The translations under genes and the position numbers were made by a program. The notes below the pieces were generated by a model. The model was not told where the DNA came from and ran no database searches. It saw only the letters and a list, made by a program, of their open reading frames with translations. Shown one piece after another: positions 61,543 to 64,000 of a stretch of 64,000 bases of DNA. Each line of letters begins with the position of its first letter. Position 1 is the first letter of the stretch. The DNA is from Pseudomonas jinjuensis (lineage in GTDB: Bacteria > Pseudomonadota > Gammaproteobacteria > Pseudomonadales > Pseudomonadaceae): contig NZ_FNIJ01000002.1 of NCBI RefSeq assembly GCF_900103845.1, positions 335,864-399,863 of the forward strand, written 5' to 3'.

Positions 61543-61794
61543 ATGCAAACCATATTGAGCAGCCGCGAGTTCAACCAGGACACCAGTGGTGCCAAGCGGG
61601 CAGCTGATCACGGACCGGTGTTCATCACCGACCGCGGCCGGCCAGCGCATGTCCTGTTGAGTATCGAGGAGTATCAGCGCCTGACCGCCGGCCCTGGCAG
61701 CATCATCGAGCTGCTGGCCATGCCGGGCATCGAGGATATCGAGTTCGAGGCCCCGCGGGCCGATAGCCTGTCCCGTCCTGCGGACTTTTCCTGA
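61543..61794 (+). CDS. Phd/YefM-family antitoxin
   Basis: The 83-residue protein has the Phd/YefM N-terminal DNA-binding pattern (LSSREFNQDTSGAKRAADHGPVFITDRGRPAHVLLSIEEYQRL, seen as REFNQDTSGAKRAA and PVFITDRGRPAHVLLS) and an acidic, flexible C-terminus for toxin binding. It should block the PIN toxin encoded next and repress the shared promoter. Start 61543 is 12 bases after the operator. Its stop overlaps the toxin start (TGATG), so the two are coupled. Confidence 0.88.
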   Translation: MQTILSSREFNQDTSGAKRAADHGPVFITDRGRPAHVLLSIEEYQRLTAGPGSIIELLAMPGIEDIEFEAPRADSLSRPADFS

Positions 61795-62219
61795 TGTTTG
61801 TCCTCGACACCAACGTGGTGTCCGAACTGCGCAAGGCGAAGGCCGGCAAGGCCGACGCCAACCTCACCAAGTGGGCGCGTGGCCTGTTGCCAGGCCAGTT
61901 GTTCATTTCGGCCATCAGCGTGCTTGAGCTGGAAACCGGCGTGCTGTTGGTCGAGCGTCGCGACCCCGCGCAGGGCGCCATCCTCCGCGCCTGGCTGGAC
62001 GGTCATGTGCTGCCGGGTTTCGCTGGGCGGGTGCTGCCAGTGGATAGCGCAGTGGCACAGCGCTGCGCCCGCCTGCACGTGCCCGATCCTCGTGCCGAGC
62101 GCGATGCCCTGATCGCGGCGACGGCGCTGGTGCATGGCATGACCGTGGCCACGCGCAATGTGAAGGATTTCGAGCCGACCGGAGTGGGATTGCTCAATCC
62201 GTGGGAGTTTGCTGGTTGA
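61794..62219 (+). CDS. VapC-type PIN-domain ribonuclease toxin
   Basis: The 141-residue protein has the four acidic residues of an active PIN nuclease: D5 (LDTNVVSE), E45 (VLELETG), D104 (RDALIAATA) and D125 (RNVKDFE). VapC toxins cut tRNA or rRNA. All residues are intact, so the toxin is likely functional and needs its antitoxin. It is in the same direction as cas3 and casA, 95 bases before casA. The PIN closest relatives would be FitB/StbB-like VapC proteins that pair with Phd antitoxins. Confidence 0.9.
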   Translation: MFVLDTNVVSELRKAKAGKADANLTKWARGLLPGQLFISAISVLELETGVLLVERRDPAQGAILRAWLDGHVLPGFAGRVLPVDSAVAQRCARLHVPDPRAERDALIAATALVHGMTVATRNVKDFEPTGVGLLNPWEFAG

Positions 62220-62314
62220 GACATCGGGGCATCCATGCCTTGGCGCAGGACTAGAGTTGCACCAACACTTGGTTGAGCCAGGAGCCCCTGGCGAGCTGAT
62301 TGAAGGAGTGCTCG

Positions 62315-63868
62315 ATGGATTTGCTGGCAGCGGAATGGCTCGGCGTGCGCGATGTGGGCGGTGGGGTTTCGCGTATTGCACTGGGGGAAGTTGGCGGCCA
62401 ATGCTGGCAGGAGCTCCAGGCCTTGCGCCCTGACTTCCGTGGCGCGCTCTATCAGTTCCTGATTGGCCTGTTGCAGACCGCCTATGCCCCGCAGGATCTC
62501 AATGAATGGCGCGAGCGTTGGCGTAACCCGCCCACGGCTTCCGAACTGGAAGGGGCCTTTGCGCCCTATCGCGATGCCTTCGTATTGGAGGGTGACGGCC
62601 CGGCCTTCATGCAGGATCTGCAACTGCCCGAGGATGCCAACCAGTTGCCGGTGCTCAACCTGCTGATCGACGCCGGCTCCGACAGCAACCAGTTCTTCAA
62701 CAAGCCTGCCGCCGATCATGGTTTGTGCGAGAGCTGCTTCACCCAGGCATTGCTGACCCTGCAACTCAATGCTCCCCCGGGAGGGCGAGGGACCCGTACC
62801 TCGCTACGGGGTGGCGGCCCGTTGACCACCCTGCTGGTGCCGGCCGATCAGCAATCCACGCTGTGGCAGAAGCTCTGGCTCAACGTGCTGCCCAAGGACT
62901 TTCTCGGCTATCCCGAGGTGGAGACGCGGGGTGATGTCCTGCCCTGGCTGGTTCCCACCCGCACCAGCGATGCTGGCGGCACTGGCGACACCACGCCGGA
63001 AACCGTGCATTCCTTGCAGGCCTACTGGAGCATGCCGCGGCGTATCCGCCTGGATGCCTCTACCGCCAACCAGGGCGATTGCGCCATCTGCGGGGCCCGT
63101 GATGCGCGGCTGATCCGTCACTACCGCACCCGCTACGGCGGCACCAACTATACCGGCGCCTGGCTGCACCCGTTGACGCCTTACAACCTCGATGCCGAGG
63201 GGAAGAAACCGCCGCTGTCGATCAAGGGGCAGCGCGGCGGCATCGCCTATCGCCACTGGCTGGGGCTGACCCAGGGGCGTGATGACCACCAGCCCGACGC
63301 CGCGCGGGTCGTGCGGCACTTCACCCGAAGGATCAAGCATCCGGCGGTGCGCCTGTGGTGCTTTGGCTATGACATGGACAACATGAAAGCCCGTTGCTGG
63401 TACGACAGTACGTTGCCTGTGCATGCGCTCGAGGATGGTTTGCAGGAGACATTCGCCAGGCAGGTGAGCGCCTTGCTCGATGTCGCCAGCGAAACCGCCG
63501 GCATCCTGCACAAGCAGGTCAAGGCCGCCTGGTTCAAACGCCCCGGCGATGCCGGCAGCGAGCCAGCCATCGGGCAGAGTTTCTGGCAGCGTTCGGAGGC
63601 TGATTTCTACGAACTGCTGGAACAGTTGGCTACCAGCGATCTGGAGCGTGAGGCAGCGATTGCCCCATTGCACCGACACTGGTTGCTGCAAACCCGTCGC
63701 CTGGCTCTGGTGTTGTTCGATGAATGGGCCATGGCAGGCCCCGTCGAGGAGCTGAACCTGAAACGCATGGTCGAGGCGCGCGCGGCGCTGGGCAAGGAGC
63801 TCAATGGTGGCAAGGCGATGAAGCCGCTGTGGAAGATCGTCAACTCTCATCTCAAGGAGCATGCATGA
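62315..63868 (+). CDS. casA: Type I-E Cascade large subunit CasA (Cse1/Cas8e)
   Basis: CasA reads the PAM, opens the target and recruits Cas3. The 517-residue length is typical. The family features include an N-terminal DLL-type start, a glycine-rich L1-like loop near 156-168 (GGRGTRTSLRGGGP), and two CxxC pairs, C138-C141 and C256-C259, that may bind zinc. The C-terminal four-helix bundle is also present. ATG 62315 follows TGAAGGAGTGCTCG. Its stop overlaps the casB start as ATGA. Confidence 0.93.
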   Translation: MDLLAAEWLGVRDVGGGVSRIALGEVGGQCWQELQALRPDFRGALYQFLIGLLQTAYAPQDLNEWRERWRNPPTASELEGAFAPYRDAFVLEGDGPAFMQDLQLPEDANQLPVLNLLIDAGSDSNQFFNKPAADHGLCESCFTQALLTLQLNAPPGGRGTRTSLRGGGPLTTLLVPADQQSTLWQKLWLNVLPKDFLGYPEVETRGDVLPWLVPTRTSDAGGTGDTTPETVHSLQAYWSMPRRIRLDASTANQGDCAICGARDARLIRHYRTRYGGTNYTGAWLHPLTPYNLDAEGKKPPLSIKGQRGGIAYRHWLGLTQGRDDHQPDAARVVRHFTRRIKHPAVRLWCFGYDMDNMKARCWYDSTLPVHALEDGLQETFARQVSALLDVASETAGILHKQVKAAWFKRPGDAGSEPAIGQSFWQRSEADFYELLEQLATSDLEREAAIAPLHRHWLLQTRRLALVLFDEWAMAGPVEELNLKRMVEARAALGKELNGGKAMKPLWKIVNSHLKEHA

Positions 63869-64000
63869 AAGCCAGGAGCTCCTATCTGGACGAGGCGCAG
63901 CGGCAATGGGTGCGCGACTGGTGGGGCGCATTGCAGCCACGCCCGTCGGATGCCTCGTCATTATCCCCGATGCTCGCCGGATTGGGCCGTGGTGCGCGAG
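63865..64000 (+). CDS. casB: Type I-E Cascade small subunit CasB (Cse2), partial
   Basis: An ATG overlapping the casA stop opens a frame that runs to the window end. The 45 visible residues start MKARSSYLDEAQRQWVRDWW and end with LGRGAR, matching the W-rich start and the GxRA-type basic motif of Cse2. Cse2 dimers sit along the crRNA. The gene and the rest of the cas operon (casC, D, E, 1, 2) and any array continue outside the window. Confidence 0.88.
   Translation, partial: MKARSSYLDEAQRQWVRDWWGALQPRPSDASSLSPMLAGLGRGAR

Noticed and set aside
58736..64000. CRISPR array
   Set aside because: No series of regularly spaced 28-29 base repeats is seen in the window; an array, if present, must lie beyond 64000.
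1..64000. tRNA, rRNA or known small RNA genes
   Set aside because: No cloverleaf with CCA end, rRNA sequence or familiar Pseudomonas sRNA was recognised by eye; a covariance-model scan would be needed to exclude them.

Overview
The window is high-GC DNA from a Pseudomonas, probably a member of or close to the P. aeruginosa group (P. nitroreducens, citronellolis or knackmussii-like). The inference rests on protein identities and on gene blocks that match known Pseudomonas order: recA-recX, an LOG/beta-CASP/phosphoketolase block, DTW-EamA-erdR-dgkA, the finR/fpr divergent pair, lsfA next to ssu genes, and hpd-aroP-mliC-arfB-phhCBA/phhR. Frequent REP-type repeats (TGTAGGAGC families) and GTAGGGTGG-type repeats between genes fit the same assignment. 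The strain is not named by anything in the sequence.

Layout. 1-6.5 kb: recA tail, recX, an LOG-family protein, a beta-CASP RNase-like hydrolase divergent from a phosphoketolase (with an Anr/FNR-like box between them), and two small conserved Pseudomonas genes. 6.7-9.6 kb: tRNA modification enzyme (DTW), EamA transporter, response regulator ErdR, diacylglycerol kinase. 9.8-17.6 kb: finR/fpr, a VOC/monooxygenase pair around a palindromic operator, TrmO, DUF2784, a LuxR regulator, an acyl-CoA dehydrogenase/SMP-30 operon with a possible 22-residue leader ORF, and a YehS-like gene. 17.85-19.08 kb: an AT-richer relic of a chromosomal integron, made of a decayed attC, one cassette encoding a HEPN-like protein, a candidate attI and a frameshifted, truncated integrase. 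19.2-28.3 kb: rimO, kup, lsfA and ssuA-D-C-B-F for sulfonate use, without ssuE. 28.4-38.4 kb: a PLP lyase, transporter, quinone reductase-like gene, fumC, DUF2804, DUF2059, BolA, trhO, a DsbA-like gene and an ABC exporter.

38.4-46.1 kb is a biofilm region: a methyltransferase divergent from a CsgD-size LuxR regulator, a CsgB-like nucleator, a very long curlin (441 aa, about 36 half-repeats), a second LuxR regulator and a membrane-bound GGDEF-EAL protein. No csgE, csgF or csgG lies in the window. 46.1-58.7 kb holds an alcohol dehydrogenase-like gene, a small XapX gene, an AraC regulator, and the phenylalanine/tyrosine block: hpd-maiA-aroP, mliC, a Tsx-like porin, arfB, phhC-phhB-phhA and divergent phhR. 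PhhR-box-like sites share the core GATTTC upstream of both hpd and phhA.

58.7-64.0 kb is the start of a type I-E CRISPR-Cas operon: cas3, then casA (cse1) and the start of casB (cse2), with a complete Phd/YefM-VapC toxin-antitoxin pair with its own promoter and operator between cas3 and casA. No CRISPR array is inside the window. The three parts most worth following are the toxin-antitoxin pair inside the cas operon, the integron relic with its HEPN cassette, and the giant curlin locus.
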